A stretch of DNA of 64,000 nt, taken from Obelidium mucronatum (lineage: Eukaryota > Chytridiomycota > Chytridiomycetes > Chytridiales > Chytriomycetaceae). A program made the translations under genes and the position numbers. Below the pieces are notes generated by a model. The model made no database searches. It worked only from the letters and a program-made list of their open reading frames with translations, and was not told the origin of the DNA. The stretch spans positions 151,501-215,500 of the forward strand of contig JAIVFH010000052.1 in the NCBI GenBank assembly GCA_025765595.1. The letters are read 5' to 3'. This document shows, piece by piece, positions 47,051 through 58,776 of this stretch (positions are counted from its first letter, which is position 1; every line of letters begins with the position of its first letter).

Positions 47051-49554
47051 ATGGAGAAAGAGAGTAGTGAGTCTGAGCCATCCCCCACAGATGCCGCTCC
47101 CGTACCAGCAACAGTGCATCGTGCCAGCATAGTTACCAAAAAAGCCACTAGTGTCCAGGTTAAACGGAGACCGGCCACGGAAAACACATTCTTTAACTTG
47201 GACATGGCGGTTGCAGATCAGCCAGCTATTCCCCCCACACAACAACTGCTGCAACAACAACAACATCAGCAACAAGCCAAAGCTGTGAGTAAAGCCTTGG
47301 AAAAATAAGAGTTTTTAGTCACACCCTACATGAACCGACAGGACGCGACGATTCCGTCCGAAACGTTCTTTGTTGAAAGCGGCGGCGCGAGCGAGCGGCC
47401 GCGCTCGTCCAAGTCGCGGCCGCACTCGGCGCACCAGCAGCAGGTCGTGATGGCGACGGACGGCGCGGCGGGCGACTTCGACGGCGGCGGCGGCGGCGGC
47501 GGGGCGGCGGCGGCGGCGGTGCTCGCGGAGGTGACGCCGGCGCGGCTCGAGGCGCTGATTGCGCAGTTTGGCTCGGACCCGGCGGCGTCCGTCGGCGGCG
47601 CGCTGCTCGACACGCCGCCGCCGTTCGGCGCCGCGGACCTGGCGACGCTGCTCGACCGCGTGCTGACGCAGGTCGCCGTGGAGATGGGCGTCGCCGTGCG
47701 CGACGTCGTTGGCGCCCACGTGCCTGGCGCGTCGACGCGCAACGCCGCCCCCGTCGTCGCCGCAACGCTGACGCCTGCCCAAATGTCGCTGAAAATCAAA
47801 ACAATGAGCTATTCAAACGCCGAAATGGGCAAAAAGCTCGAAGCCTCAAACAAAGCAATCAGCGACTTGATCAGCACTGTCGCCAAGTTGGAAGGAGAAA
47901 AAGCCGCAGCCCTGTTTCTCGTTGAACGGATGAAAACGGAAGGAAAAGCCCTGGAATTGCGTGCTCGTACTGCCGAAGCGGCGGTTAATGCCTACGACCA
48001 GGAGTTTAAAAAGTCCGTTGAAGCTCTTCTGGCTGTTGCAACCAATGCGGAAAATGGTTTGAGGACAGGAGTTATCAATAATTTGGTGTCTACAAGTGCC
48101 CCAAAAATTATCTCAGTCAAACTAACGAACAACAAATCGTCAAAGTCCAATAAACTTGATGTGACTGATTTCTCAAGCAGCGATGATGATTTCTCGGATG
48201 TGGAAGGCGGTGGTGGATATATGAGTTGAGTATAGTTCACTCAAGAAAAATACTTACCAATGTAAACCGTCAGGCGATGACCCCACAAAAATCACTCGAA
48301 AGGTGATCAATGACACTGCAAAAATGTTGGCAGGCAAGAAAAAGTTTGACCCACCAAGCATCCTCTCCGTTGGCCTGAAGTCGTGCTTAGAAAAAGAGGA
48401 GCAACTTTGGTAAGCGCGCTTTGCATGTAATACTTTTTTCTTATTGACAAAAACGTGGTTTGTCCAGCAATCAAAATGTGTCCATCAATCCATCTTCCAG
48501 ACCCATTCCGCCCCATCCCACACAAATGCAAGCGACTTCATACCGTCCTTCAAATATTGTACCACGTCTTTCTCACCAAGCAATTGATCACGTCAATCAT
48601 CTTTCAAATGTGCTTAGCGCACAAACCCAGCACCTGCTCAGTGCGTCAACCCCAAGTGAATATCTACGTATACTTCACTCCCAATTAGAAGGAATGACAC
48701 ATAGCATACATGAATGCCTGGATGCCCTTGCAGAAGAACGTCGAATTCGTGAAAAGTGGCGTGCGAAATGGGAAAAAACGAGTTGGTTATTGAAGAAAGA
48801 AGTGGCGAGACGCAAAAAGGAAGTTGAGGAAAGAGAAGGCACTCGATATCGGGGTAGCTATCTTGTAAATGCATTAGAGCCGATCAGTGGATATCATAGA
48901 AGTACCGCGGACGTTTTAGACGATGTATTGGGCACGACTGGTTCACAATCAGCAACATACGCTAATACAAGTGGTGATAGAAAGCGTGCTATACAGACGG
49001 CGCCTCAAGGAACCAGGAAAGTCGGTTTTGAAATTAATCAGGGAGCAAGCCCACCAAATCCTCTACAATACAATGTGGGCCACAATGAAGATATGGATAT
49101 GTCAGAGAGATGGGAAAGTCGAAGTCGCGGTGTAGCTTCGGGACACCCAAACCGACCAAGATACCAGTCGAATATGGGATCAGCAGCAGGTAGCACGGCG
49201 CGTGCATTATTTAAACCGCGAGGGCAGCCGATACCTCAAAGTCCAGCTCGTATTCCAACGGTCAAGAACGAAACTGATGGAGGAGAAAATAACTTCAGCC
49301 AAGTCAGTAACTCACTCATGATAGCAGATTCGCGATTAATGGACATTGTCGGGTACTCGTCGTCTTGTGCATCCAGCACTTTTGCATCAGATCTGACTGG
49401 AACCAAGCCCATAATCAAGAAAGTCAATTACTCAATTCCTCCAGTTTCTGCGGTAACTCCATTTGAGAACCCACTCATTAAAAAGCGCTTGCGCAAAAAG
49501 TCACCCGCAAGTGCAATCAATCGCCATTGGGACACAAGTGGAACAATCTTGTAA
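47051..49554 (+). CDS. Coiled-coil protein of unknown function
   Basis: Four exons, 47051..47284, 47342..48224, 48274..48409 and 48468..49554; 780 codons, 779 aa. Exon 1 encodes a Ser/Pro/Gln-rich N-terminus. Exon 2 starts with a very GC-rich Ala/Gly/Asp block (47370-47760), then a coiled coil (about 225-320: MGKKLEASNKAISDLI ...) and an acidic SSDDDFSDVEGG end. Exons 3-4 carry a helical part (ITRKVINDTAKMLAG) and a second coil (about 480-530: ERRIREKWRAKWEKTSWLLK). The C-terminus is basic and Ser/Pro-rich. No family recognised; possibly a cytoskeletal or centrosomal scaffold, which is speculation. Divergent from the Cys-rich gene with 169 bp between starts. Confidence 0.7.
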
Positions 49555-49658
49555 AACTTTGAACAGTACTTCAAAAGAGAATAAAGGCACTCTCATTCAC
49601 TGAATAATTTTCAACAAGCCGCCATGCCATCAGTCTATTAAAACGGGCAGGACGCACG

Positions 49659-50405
49659 TCATGAAATTGGCTGGAAGGCAAGTAGTGGACCACGCGTAAT
49701 CACAGTTTGTTCGGGAATAGTATCTTCGTCGTCGTCGTCGGCTGTAAAGAATCCATCTTCATTCTCCGCATTCTGCTTGATCCATCCCGGAAACAGAACC
49801 GTATACGCCTTCATGGTTCGCTGGTCAACAAATACAAAAGAGGCCAGCATTGGTGTTGTGCCGTCAGCAGCAGGAGGAATAACTGCAGGTCCAAAGGGAT
49901 CAGACACGATGCAGTAGTAGTATGTCTTGACCTGTTCCGTTTCGCCATCCGCCGAGAGAGACGTAATCTGGTACGAGAAGGCAATGCGCGGCAGGTTGTC
50001 GACAATGTGTTGCACGGGATCGATAACCGCCTCGCTTGACACCCCTTGGATCACATTCACCGACATGATCAGCGAGCTCAGCGCACTAACAAGCTGGGGC
50101 GATTGCGTGAGGTGCTGCCTTGCTTGCTCTAGAGTCTCGAACACCCATTCGTGCGGATACACAACGACAGCGGCACGGGGAATCAATGCCTTGGCTGCGA
50201 CAATACACGGAACGTCATCCACAAGCGCAAGATCAAAGATATGCTCGCGCTGCTCGGAGGTTGGGCTGAGCGACCCCATCTTGTTGGCTTCGATGCGGCC
50301 CCAGATGCTGGCCCACAGTCGTGCTGGCATGCGCGAAGCCGCCAAAGCATCAGAATTTGCTGCCAGAAACTGGTCTAGACTTTCCTCAATGGGATGCTTG
50401 GACAT
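49659..50405 (-). CDS. TTLL12 N-terminal-domain-like protein, copy 2
   Basis: Single exon, 248 aa, same protein as copy 1 at 36732-37478; the nucleotide changes I see (for example in the Asp-rich end and the PFGP region) are silent. Both copies therefore look functional and under constraint, or the duplication is very recent. The function is as uncertain as for copy 1. Confidence 0.7.
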   Translation of the reverse strand: MSKHPIEESLDQFLAANSDALAASRMPARLWASIWGRIEANKMGSLSPTSEQREHIFDLALVDDVPCIVAAKALIPRAAVVVYPHEWVFETLEQARQHLTQSPQLVSALSSLIMSVNVIQGVSSEAVIDPVQHIVDNLPRIAFSYQITSLSADGETEQVKTYYYCIVSDPFGPAVIPPAADGTTPMLASFVFVDQRTMKAYTVLFPGWIKQNAENEDGFFTADDDDEDTIPEQTVITRGPLLAFQPIS

Positions 50406-50528
50406 TTTTGCTGAGCTCTTTCTCAACAGAGTGAGTGATCAAAAAGAAAAGTATAAAATCTGGCCCTCCACCCTAAACTAGCCACCACCACACAAGTGCC
50501 ACTACTGCCCCATCCGCCCACCACACCA
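50406..50528. promoter_or_regulatory. Divergent promoter of gene pair, copy 2
   Basis: Same 123-bp interval as copy 1, with TATAAAA at 50452-50458. Confidence 0.5.
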
Positions 50529-51820
50529 ATGAGAAACATCAAGAGCAAGTCTACGCGAGCAGCAGCAAGCGCGTTCCGTGTGCAGAAAGACAGCGCGTCG
50601 CTGTTGTCCGAAGACGCGATCACCTTCAGCTTCGTCTTTACGGCCCCGTCGTATGCAGCACTGCCCTCTGCGGGCTGCAGCGCAGTGAATTCACCAGAGC
50701 GCGACTCAGCCAGCGCAGAGCCCTTTGGTCGCACTGGCGATATCTGTCCAAGCACCCACAATCACGCTTCGCCAGATATGCCACTTCGTGCCATCACAGG
50801 TTCTTCGTCAGTGAGCAAGGCGTGCGCCGCGCTGGTCCAAGTGCTTAGCATGCCGCCAGAGGGCTTTGATCTGTCTGTCAAGATTCTGCCAGGGTCGTGT
50901 GTGGAGGCGGACGATCGGTTCGTGTCGCCAAACAGGGATTATCTCAAGCGGTCTGCAATGTGAGTATCTCCAAAAGCTCTTTGTTCTTTTCCGTTTTGTA
51001 CCGCACACTGTTTGTTTGGAGACACTGTGTTGTGTTTCGTGGGGCTGTTTTTCCCGCTTTCAAATGTTGTGATTCTGATTTCTATTGCTTATGCAGGTCC
51101 ACACCGGCTCCTACATCTGCAGCGTCACCAGCATACTCGGATGAAGAAGAGTCTATCCACGATGACAGCGTGTCTGCTGTTCCGCCCAAAAAGAAGCAAC
51201 GCAAGAACTCTGCGACGCCATCCCTCCTTACTGTATCGTCGACAGCAAACTCCCGCCGCGCGTCAGTTGATTCCTTGGGAGATGTAGCACCCAACTGCAG
51301 CCGACACTCTAGTCCCGACGACTCTCTTCTCGAAGACTCCAGCATCGCGTCGGCCGCAACTAGCACTGCCAAACAAGGATTCAAGAAGCAGAACATGTAT
51401 GCGCCAAGCGCCATGCCGTCGCTCCCATCAAGAAAGGCCGCCAAGACTGTGCTGCATGTGAACACAGACGAGGAGAGTGACGGATACCAGAGTGGCGCCA
51501 ACAACACGTCTTCTGAAACCGAAAACAGCAATCCCAAGCATCCGTCTCACGGCAAACTGAACGCGTCTCGGAGCAAGACAGTCTTTTTGCTTCCTGCTGG
51601 AGTGAGTCCCGCCAAGCCTGGTGTGTGCCACTTTTGCAAGTCCAACAAGACTGGCCAATGGCGACGGGGGCCAGGAGGAATGCGGACACTGTGCAATGCG
51701 TGTGGAATCAACTGGTGCCGCAAAGTGCGGGCGTACGCGCGAAACAAGAACATGAGCGTAGAGGCAGCCGAACGGGCGGTGGGAGCCGATGAAGCTTGGT
51801 TTCGACGAACCTGCGTATGA
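50529..51820 (+). CDS. GATA-type zinc-finger transcription factor, copy 2
   Basis: Two exons, 50529..50959 and 51097..51820; 384 aa. The GATA finger and basic tail are identical to copy 1. The four residue differences lie in the Ser-rich region and at Trp/Cys in the segment before VEADDRF. The intron differs more than the exons (a 1-nt deletion and changed bases before the acceptor), which fits purifying selection on the protein. Confidence 0.9.
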
Positions 51821-52125
51821 GTCGTGTTTTCAACTGAGATCAAGGTTGTATATTATAGTTCCTGTGAGCGAGTATTTATTTCCGTAGACTTTTACAATTT
51901 GTCCTCCTCTTTTTTATACGTTATTATTTTTGAGCTATTTACTATTTGTATTCTGTGTGTTCTCGTTATGTACCTACGTATTTTGACCCCTGTACTATTT
52001 GTCAGTTGTTTGCACCTGTTATTAACGTTTCACATCTCCAAACATAATTATTATTATGTGAATTCAATAAATCCTCTCTGTTATTCCTTCTTTTTCTCTC
52101 CCCACTTTTTTTCTTGCTGTTAAAT
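51821..52125. other. Intergenic region
   Basis: 305 bp holding the GATA 3' flank (copy-derived to about 51990), then unique AT-rich sequence with AATAAA near 52066 and a pyrimidine tract before the glycosyltransferase start. Confidence 0.5.
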
Positions 52126-54233
52126 ATGAAGTTTACTTGGCTTAAGATATGGTTCTATGCTTATACTGCCACGGCATCGAGATCTCGTGAAGATGCCGAA
52201 TCGTTGTATAAGAAGGCGCAGACAGCATACACTCAGCGTGATTTTCCAGCAGCAGTCAAGTACTTTTCTATGTTGAATATCATATTGCCGACGTGGAAGG
52301 ATAACTACTACAATTGGGCTATGGCTGAACTATTTAATAAGCGCATTGGAGAGGCGTTTAAAGTTTTGGATAAAGCTGGTATGTTATTGTGTAGTTCTGT
52401 GAGTTTGATTCATAGCGAATAGTTGAACAATTCCCGAATGATGGCGATGTATATTTGAAGTATTGCGGTATCATCGCGTCCATGTTGAATCAGTATGTCT
52501 AAAGAAACATATTGTGTGGTAGTAACGCTCAATAGGCCGAACGACTTCCTGAACGTGGACAAGTACAAATCTGTGAAGGATATGGTCGGTGTTTGCTTAA
52601 AGAGCACATATCTCCTACCTGAGGACCAGACTGCCCTTTCAACTTTGGCTTCGCTTCTCACATTGGTTCGCGAATATGGTGCTGCTGTTGCCGTTTTTGA
52701 ACAGTGGTTGGTCAAGTTCAAGAGTGCTACAACAGACGAGACTCTGTCTATTAAAACTAGTCTAGTGGAGACTCTTGTTAGAAACGGTGATTATGATCGG
52801 GCATATGAAATAGCAAAGGATGTGGTGGAACAAGACCCTTCTCCTCACCATTTACAAAAAGTTGCTTACGTACGAAAGATTGGCTGGCCATCGGATCCTA
52901 TTGCATGGAAGTATCAAAATGCGTCACTCTATGCACTAGTTGAATCGCTTCCAACAGGACATAAGGATATCTGCCAACCAGGAGGGAAATGGCGAGTAGC
53001 TTTGAATTATTCTACAGAGGCGCAACGTTTCCCAGCATCTATATCAGCGCTTTTATTGAATCAGAACTCTGCCTATCATACGTATGGACGCTTGACGGAT
53101 CCAATATTTGTCGGTCCCAAACTCCCAAAATACCCACAACTGTATCACGAGCGCTTCATATATCTTGTTCATCTCAGGTCAGCATTTATGAGTGGACACC
53201 CTGGAATTGTTCATGGCAATTGTACTTTGTACGCTGGTGCCCACCATGTCAACATTGACCTCCAAACATTCCCAACCAATCTCAAAGCAGAAATTATTAC
53301 AATACCACACAAATCTGCACATATTATTCAACATCAAGTTCGAAACTATTATCATTGGTATTTCGCGTGTTTTGAAACCCTATCTGATTGGTTTTTTTCA
53401 GGATGCTGGAAGCTTTACCAAAGTTACTTCTACTCAAAAAACATGTCCTCGATCTTCCCGAAAATCGCAATGTCCATATTATGGTACCAGAGCGCGGAAT
53501 AGCTGGATGTATTGATAGTACTCTGGATCTGCCTGAGTTTGATTCAATACGATCCCGATTTATATACTATGAACACCCGGCATCCTTTCGCTACCATTTT
53601 CCTAATGGACTATATCAAATACAATGGCTTCATCCTGCAAATGATACGCATGACACTCTGAGTAAGAGTCTCTGGAGTGTTTATTGGGCCCCGAAGGAAG
53701 TGCACTTAATCTTGCGCGATTTCTTCCATGGGGTCTTGAAGTCCCGTTCGTTGTTTCCGTCACTTGAAGCTCCAGAAAGCTCCATTGTATATGTATCACG
53801 TCTAAACACAGTGCGTGGATTTCCAAATGAGCTTGAGCTACTCAGTTATTTGACCTCACGCTTTGGCTCTAAGTTTAAGATACACACTGGAAAAGAGAGC
53901 TTGCTTGAGCAAGTTGCCATTTTTGCAAAGGCAAGAGTTGTTGTTGGTAGCCATGGTGCTGGTTTGGTAAATTATGTGTTTACTCAACCTGGGGCAGCCA
54001 TGGTGATGGTACCAATGGATCCGCATGTTGAGTTTTGTTTTGGTCATCTTGTTGCTGCGTTGAGTGGTAGTCATTGGGTTTTGTCAGAGATTGCAGGTGC
54101 TCATTATCATGGTACCTATGGAAAATTGAGCAAAGATGATATGAAACTGATGGGAGATACAGTTGAAACTGCTTGGAATCAAGTGCGGGGCAGCTCTCGT
54201 GGTGATTCAGAATTAAGCCATCCTGATTTGTAG
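52126..54233 (+). CDS. GT61-family (DUF563) glycosyltransferase with N-terminal TPR-like region
   Basis: Four exons, 52126..52378, 52423..52492, 52536..53357 and 53402..54233; 659 codons, 658 aa. Residues about 20-200 form TPR-like helical pairs (AESLYKKAQTAYTQRDFPAA, LVRNGDYDRAYEIAKDVVEQ). The C-terminal half is GT61: NYYHWMLEALPKL is restored across intron 3, followed by SSIVYVSRLNTVRGF, and the signature GSHGAGLVNYVF. The family includes EOGT and plant xylan xylosyltransferases, which move UDP-sugars onto proteins or glycans. The short N-terminus (MKFTWLKIWFYAY) could be a weak signal. Substrate unknown. Confidence 0.85.
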
Positions 54234-55188
54234 ATGAAACATTGGCAACAGGCTGATGTTCTAAAACCCGTAAATAAACTATAGCAAATATCAAAAAAGG
54301 CGGTCCATGATAGAGGTTGAAATAAAGGCTTCTTTTTTTTTTTATCTAAATCCAAATTGGAAAATCTAAAACTAGAGATCTCTGTGCATAGTTTTTAGTA
54401 GCTTTGATTGCATTATTCCTGAAGGTTGTGATGTGTCTGTAGTGAGTCCTGATAGAGGAGGGTACCACAAAATTTTTCATTTTTTGTATAATATTTAACT
54501 GGTGTTGATTTGTGTATTTGTAATGTTGGTTCATACTAATGTGATTGTATGTTATCTCTCCATAGTGCTGCTATGCTTGATGATGGAGTGTGTTGGTGGG
54601 GATGGCTTCCAACTTGATGTTTTGTTTTGTCATTAGGGTTTCTCATTCAGTTGTAGTGAGTGAGAGAGTGTGAAATTTTTTTTTCAATCCATCCAGATAA
54701 ACGCCTGGAAACCCACACTTTGTCTGTGGGGATAAAAACCTTTGAGATCCCAGTTCTGACAGGATTTGCAACCTGCACTGCAAAGAAGCAAAGCAACTGA
54801 GCTTATGTCTCTAGTTGCAAACAAATTGGTCACATTAGGAGTCCTAACATCCAATTAGGATGCATCGAGTAGCGGAACGCTCTGTGGATTTACAATCCTA
54901 CTGATTATGTAACAAAACAAGGAAAACAGATGCGGGGCACCAAAATCACTTTCAAAAGTGGATTTTTGGTAGCTCAAGTGCAGAGATGTTTCAAAAGTGT
55001 GCGAGCTATTGTTGGAATTTAACAACGTCAGATGGCATTACTGTTCTACAAACAAAGGATGTCAAAAGACCAAGACGCAAAGGCAGAGAATAACTATCCA
55101 GTCTGGAAACGTTTGACGTTGACAGAGATAGGTCAGTTGAACGAAAGAACTCTGGATGCAAAGTTTGTCCCATTTGTGAACAAGTGCT
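54234..55188. other. Intergenic, no gene
   Basis: About 950 bp without a supported gene, between the glycosyltransferase stop and the first direct repeat of the retroelement. AT-rich to 54700, then more mixed; it may contain decayed repeats but I recognise none. Confidence 0.45.
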
Positions 55189-55289
55189 CAAAGTTTTGTT
55201 AGTCGCTAGGCAGTTGCAAACGGGTTATCTTTGGGCAAGAGAATGGGACAAGCGTTTGAGCTACGCGAAGAACTCGAGGTCGCACACCC
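55189..55289. repeat. Retroelement direct repeat, copy a
   Basis: 101 bp, about 85-90% identical by eye to 55749-55845, same orientation, sharing the block GCAGTTGCAAACGGGTTATC and the GGGCAAGAGAATGGGAC segment. Confidence 0.9.
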
Positions 55290-55748
55290 TCCGGATTTTA
55301 TTGGTTTAACTTCAACAGAAGTAAGTAAACAATAAAGGGAGGAGGTAGGTGAAGCAATATAGGGGTGGCGAAGGGTAAGGTGCAAGATCAACACAAAATG
55401 CGATGTTAGTTGTAGCATGACGGGACCATGCTAAGAGTGCCCCACCTTAAAAAACCAACGGTGATCAGGATAACGTTGGGAGTTGGGGCGAACAAAGTGA
55501 GTCGAGCAAATGCAAACCTAGCATTCGCGGAGGCGGCCGGGTAGCGTTAGTGATGGCCTGGAAGAGTGGTGATGGAGTCGTGTACCTGCAAGATCAACGC
55601 GAAATGTGATAGAAAAAATCTTGCAGGGTTCAACGTCCTTCGCGATGAGGGGCACGGGCTTGGACGGAGATGGGAGGGACTTGGGACCGTTACTCTGCAG
55701 TGCTGTCGTACTTTGAACCAGCTTTAGAGTGTACTCCAAAGCTATATT

Positions 55749-55845
55749 CAAAGTTTCGTTAGTAGGCAGTTGCAAACGGGTTATCTTTGGGCAAGAGAAT
55801 GGGACGAGCGCTTGAGCTACACGAAGAACGTGAGTTCGCACACCC
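55749..55845. repeat. Retroelement direct repeat, copy b
   Basis: 97 bp; pairs with 55189-55289. A second, shorter repeat (TGCAAGATCAAC and the following bases) occurs at 55381 and 55587, so the noncoding end is built of interleaved repeats. Confidence 0.9.
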
Positions 55846-55882
55846 AGACACATAGTGGGCGCCCAAAGAGAGGGAGTTCTGG

Positions 55883-56976
55883 TTACAGTTTCCGAGACAG
55901 CCCTGCCGATAGGAGCGCCCGCCGTTGGAATGAGAGCTTGAGGTAAGCCAAGTAGGCGTCGGATCTCCAGCGGCCTAGTACCTGTATTTCGTTCTCTGTG
56001 TATCCCAGTGAGGCTGCGGCTGTTGCCCCTCCTATCCTGAAGCTGTGGCCTGCGTATTTTGAGGGGTCTTCTCCAACCTTAGACAAGAGCAGTCTTACTG
56101 CCTTCACTAAGAAGTCCTTGGTGAATGGAGCTCGTCCTGGGCGTTGGAAAAGCGGTGCCTTGGGTGGGAGTGGGAACTATTGGAAGAGCCTTTTCAGGAG
56201 ACAGACGGCACAGGGGCCTCCTTCAGAAGCCAGTCCGATTACTACCGTGACGCCGATCCGGAAAGGGTCTGTTTTGGACAAAGGAATCTCCAGTTCCACC
56301 CACTGAGGATTGTGTATGTTGGGGAAGAAGTTGGCACTGTCGCGGGTCAGGCAGAATGCTTTGTCAAATGATGTGGCTGAGTAAGTAAATTCCCCCGAGC
56401 GGAGGAGGGCAAAGAAGGCGGTGCAGCATGCTGCCGCAAAGTTGAGGTTGTCGTGGTCCCTGAGGTCCAGGAGTGGGAGGAACCTGCATAGGAGCGAGTA
56501 GGTGATCGGGGGAGGCGGGGCCGCGTAGGTTGGCTCCTAGTACGCGGGATATCCCCCTACACATGCAGGATAGGGTGTAGAAGCGAGTTGACAGCCGAGA
56601 GGTACTGTTTCATGGTCTTTGGTTGTAGCGGGCGTTTTGTGAGGGAAACGGCCTAGAGGCAGAGGGTGAGTTCTGTGGCAGGGAGGAATGGGCCCATCAC
56701 TGATGGCAGCTTTTCAGCTACGCAGAACCTAAGGAACTGGGTTTGGGTGGAGTTGTAGGAGGCTCGCGTAGAGGTGGCTTGGCTATGGTAGAAGAAGAAA
56801 GCCACATCTGCCGGAAGGTGCCGGTGGGACTGGTTGGGGGTGAGGGGAAGCGTTCGGAGCACAGCGACAAAACGTTTCCTGGTTCTGTCGAGAAAGGGCG
56901 TCAGCAAGGGTGTTGAGTTTGGTTGCGAGCCAAGAGGCTCGGAAGAGGAAGTGGTGTTTGCATGAGAGGAGGGCAA
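55883..56976 (-). pseudogene. Tyrosine recombinase of retroelement 1
   Basis: The N-terminal part (DVAFFFYHSQATSTRASYN) starts in the reading frame that overlaps the RNase H end. Catalytic features: first Arg in FALLRSGEFTYSA, then GHSFRIGGATAAASLGY (H-x2-R) and GRWRSDAYLAYLKL with the Tyr nucleophile. An in-frame TAG interrupts it after KRLFQ (at about 56178) and the frame shifts near 56650, so it is not functional as read. A CAG-to-TAG change explains the stop. Confidence 0.8.
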
Positions 56977-58080
56977 GTATGCGGAGGAGGGTTAGGCAGT
57001 GGGTCGAGCAACATGTTCCTCCGTTGAGCCAAATTGATACCGCCTTGTTGTCAATCATGAAGTCAATGCGTTTGTTAGACCAGAGGTGGCCGAAGGTGGC
57101 GGCCGCCACTACCACTGCAAAGAGCTCCTTCCACTGGATGTCCATCGAGAGTGGGTCCTTGCAGTAGAGCTTGGATGGGTCTTGGGGGTTGTCCCAACAG
57201 CCCTGGGCCCACAGGTGGCCAAACACAATGCCCCAGCCGATGGTTCCTGAGGCATCGGTGAAGAGAGAGATCTCGTGTGAGGATTCCCAGGGTAGCCAGT
57301 CGAACATTGAGGTTCCGTTCCAGAGTGGGAGGTAGGTTTCCCACCAGGCCAGGTCTTCCTTTAGGCTGTTTGTTAGGGTTATGTGGTGCCGTTGCTGGTG
57401 TACAGTATTGGATGCGTCTATGAACCGGCGGAGGAACGGTCTTGCTGATGGAAGGACCTTGGCGGCAAACTGCAGGCTACCGACTAGGCTTTCCATTTCT
57501 TTCTGGGTGCAGCAATTCCCTTTGAAGCTTAGGACTTTGCTCGAGATGTCAGAGAGTTTTCCTGGGGACACTGAGGCAATAAATGTCACCGAGTCCAGTA
57601 GTATTCCGACAAATGGTAAGCATGTTGATGGGCCTTCGGTCTTGTCCGGGTTCACGGAGAAGCCTAGGAGGTTGCAGGTGGAAATAAAGATGCCGAGGTT
57701 GCATGGTGGGGCGCGGGTGATTCCACAAACAGGAAGTTGTCCACGTAGTGTAAAAGCCATGCAACACCAAATAGCAGTGCGGCCCAGTGGAGTAGTTCCG
57801 CGAATATGTTGTAGATGAATGGGCTGGAGCGCAGTCCGAAAGGAAGGAATATGTCAAAGAAGAAGCTGCCGGCCCAGTAGAATCCAAGGAGTTCAATTCT
57901 GAAGCACTTAAGGAGGTAGTTGAAGTTGGGGAAGGTGGCTAGATCGGCAATAGAGTCCGTCTCCTTCCAGGTGTTGGATGAGACATCAACGGTGTACTCC
58001 GACTTTTCCTTCTCCTGGATAGAGTCCTTGCCCAGCGTGGAGATTAATTTGATGTTGACGAGCTTGCTGCGGTGGAGGGA
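56880..58080 (-). pseudogene. Reverse transcriptase / RNase H of retroelement 1
   Basis: RT motifs: FDIFLPFGLRSSPFIYN and the active-site region LHYVDNFLFV (Y-V-D-N in place of the usual YxDD), then NPDKTEGPST and GILLDSV. The RNase H-like part has SLFTDASGTIGWG, WKELFAVVVAA, DFMIDNKAV and the terminal NTLADALSRQ. A frameshift between the active site and the NPDKTEGPST block, and loss of the residues between the FRI and LLGFYW motifs, break the enzyme. Confidence 0.8.
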
Positions 58081-58134
58081 GCAATGCTGGGGAAGACGGC
58101 GTGGACCTCCTTACCTGCTGGGTGCGAGTCATCC

Positions 58135-58776
58135 TTAGCGTCTGGTCGCAGGTTTGACGTTTCCAGCTGAAGGCGCTGGAGCGCGTCTTGTGCCTCCTTG
58201 AGTTGCCATTGGAGGTCCAGGTGGCTCGGTTGCATTTGGGGGTACTGTGGGTACACAAGGGAAGGGTGGTGGTACCCGTGTAATGAGGTTGCTGGTTGGT
58301 CTGGTACAACTGCTGCGTCTGTGTGTGAGGCTGTGGGGCGCTTCGGGGGTAGTGTTGGGTTTGGTGGTGAGGGAGTGGTGCCCACCGTTGCTGATGCGGG
58401 TGTTGGGTGCCCCATTGCGTTTGGTGTGTGTTCGGCAGGTCCGAGAGTGACTGGGGTGGGAATTGCTGGTGTGTTTGCTGGTGTGGAAGTACAGGTGGTT
58501 GTTGGTGTTCTGCAGAGGGGGAGGCGCCCGAAGGCTCGGCTGCTGTCTGGAAGCGGGAGGTGAGGTGACGTCCTGGGGGAACGTGCCCGGGGCAGACGGT
58601 TGTGGTTGGGGATGCGCTGAGGCAGTTGGATGGCCTATGCGCGAAAGCGCCGACAGTACAGTCATAGGGCAGTTTTGGGCGTCGATTAGGAGGCGTTGGA
58701 GGCAGCCTTCAACAAACTGGCACTTGTCTGCTTGGATGGAACCAAGGTTGGCCAGCGCGTTGGAGATGGCATTCAC
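58135..58776 (-). CDS. Gag-like ORF of retroelement 1
   Basis: 213 aa, MNAISNALANLGSIQADKCQ..., helical start then Pro/Thr/Ser/His-rich low complexity. No zinc knuckle. Placed as Gag because it precedes the RT on the same strand, as in DIRS-type elements; composition alone would not prove it. Confidence 0.45.
   Translation of the reverse strand: MNAISNALANLGSIQADKCQFVEGCLQRLLIDAQNCPMTVLSALSRIGHPTASAHPQPQPSAPGTFPQDVTSPPASRQQPSLRAPPPLQNTNNHLYFHTSKHTSNSHPSHSRTCRTHTKRNGAPNTRISNGGHHSLTTKPNTTPEAPHSLTHRRSSCTRPTSNLITRVPPPFPCVPTVPPNATEPPGPPMATQGGTRRAPAPSAGNVKPATRR

Larger units (their letters stand above)
49658..51990. repeat. Segmental duplication, copy 2 (about 2.33 kb)
   Basis: Direct copy of 36731-39060. 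The left edge is sharp (homology begins at GTCATGAAATTGG at 49658); the right edge fades past the GATA 3' UTR. No target-site duplication or terminal repeat is visible at the edges. Confidence 0.95.

Noticed and set aside
47315..47782. Three overlapping minus-strand frames opposite the coiled-coil gene
   Set aside because: All are Arg/Ala-rich shadows of a GC-rich block; the plus-strand frame has a coiled coil and consistent splicing.
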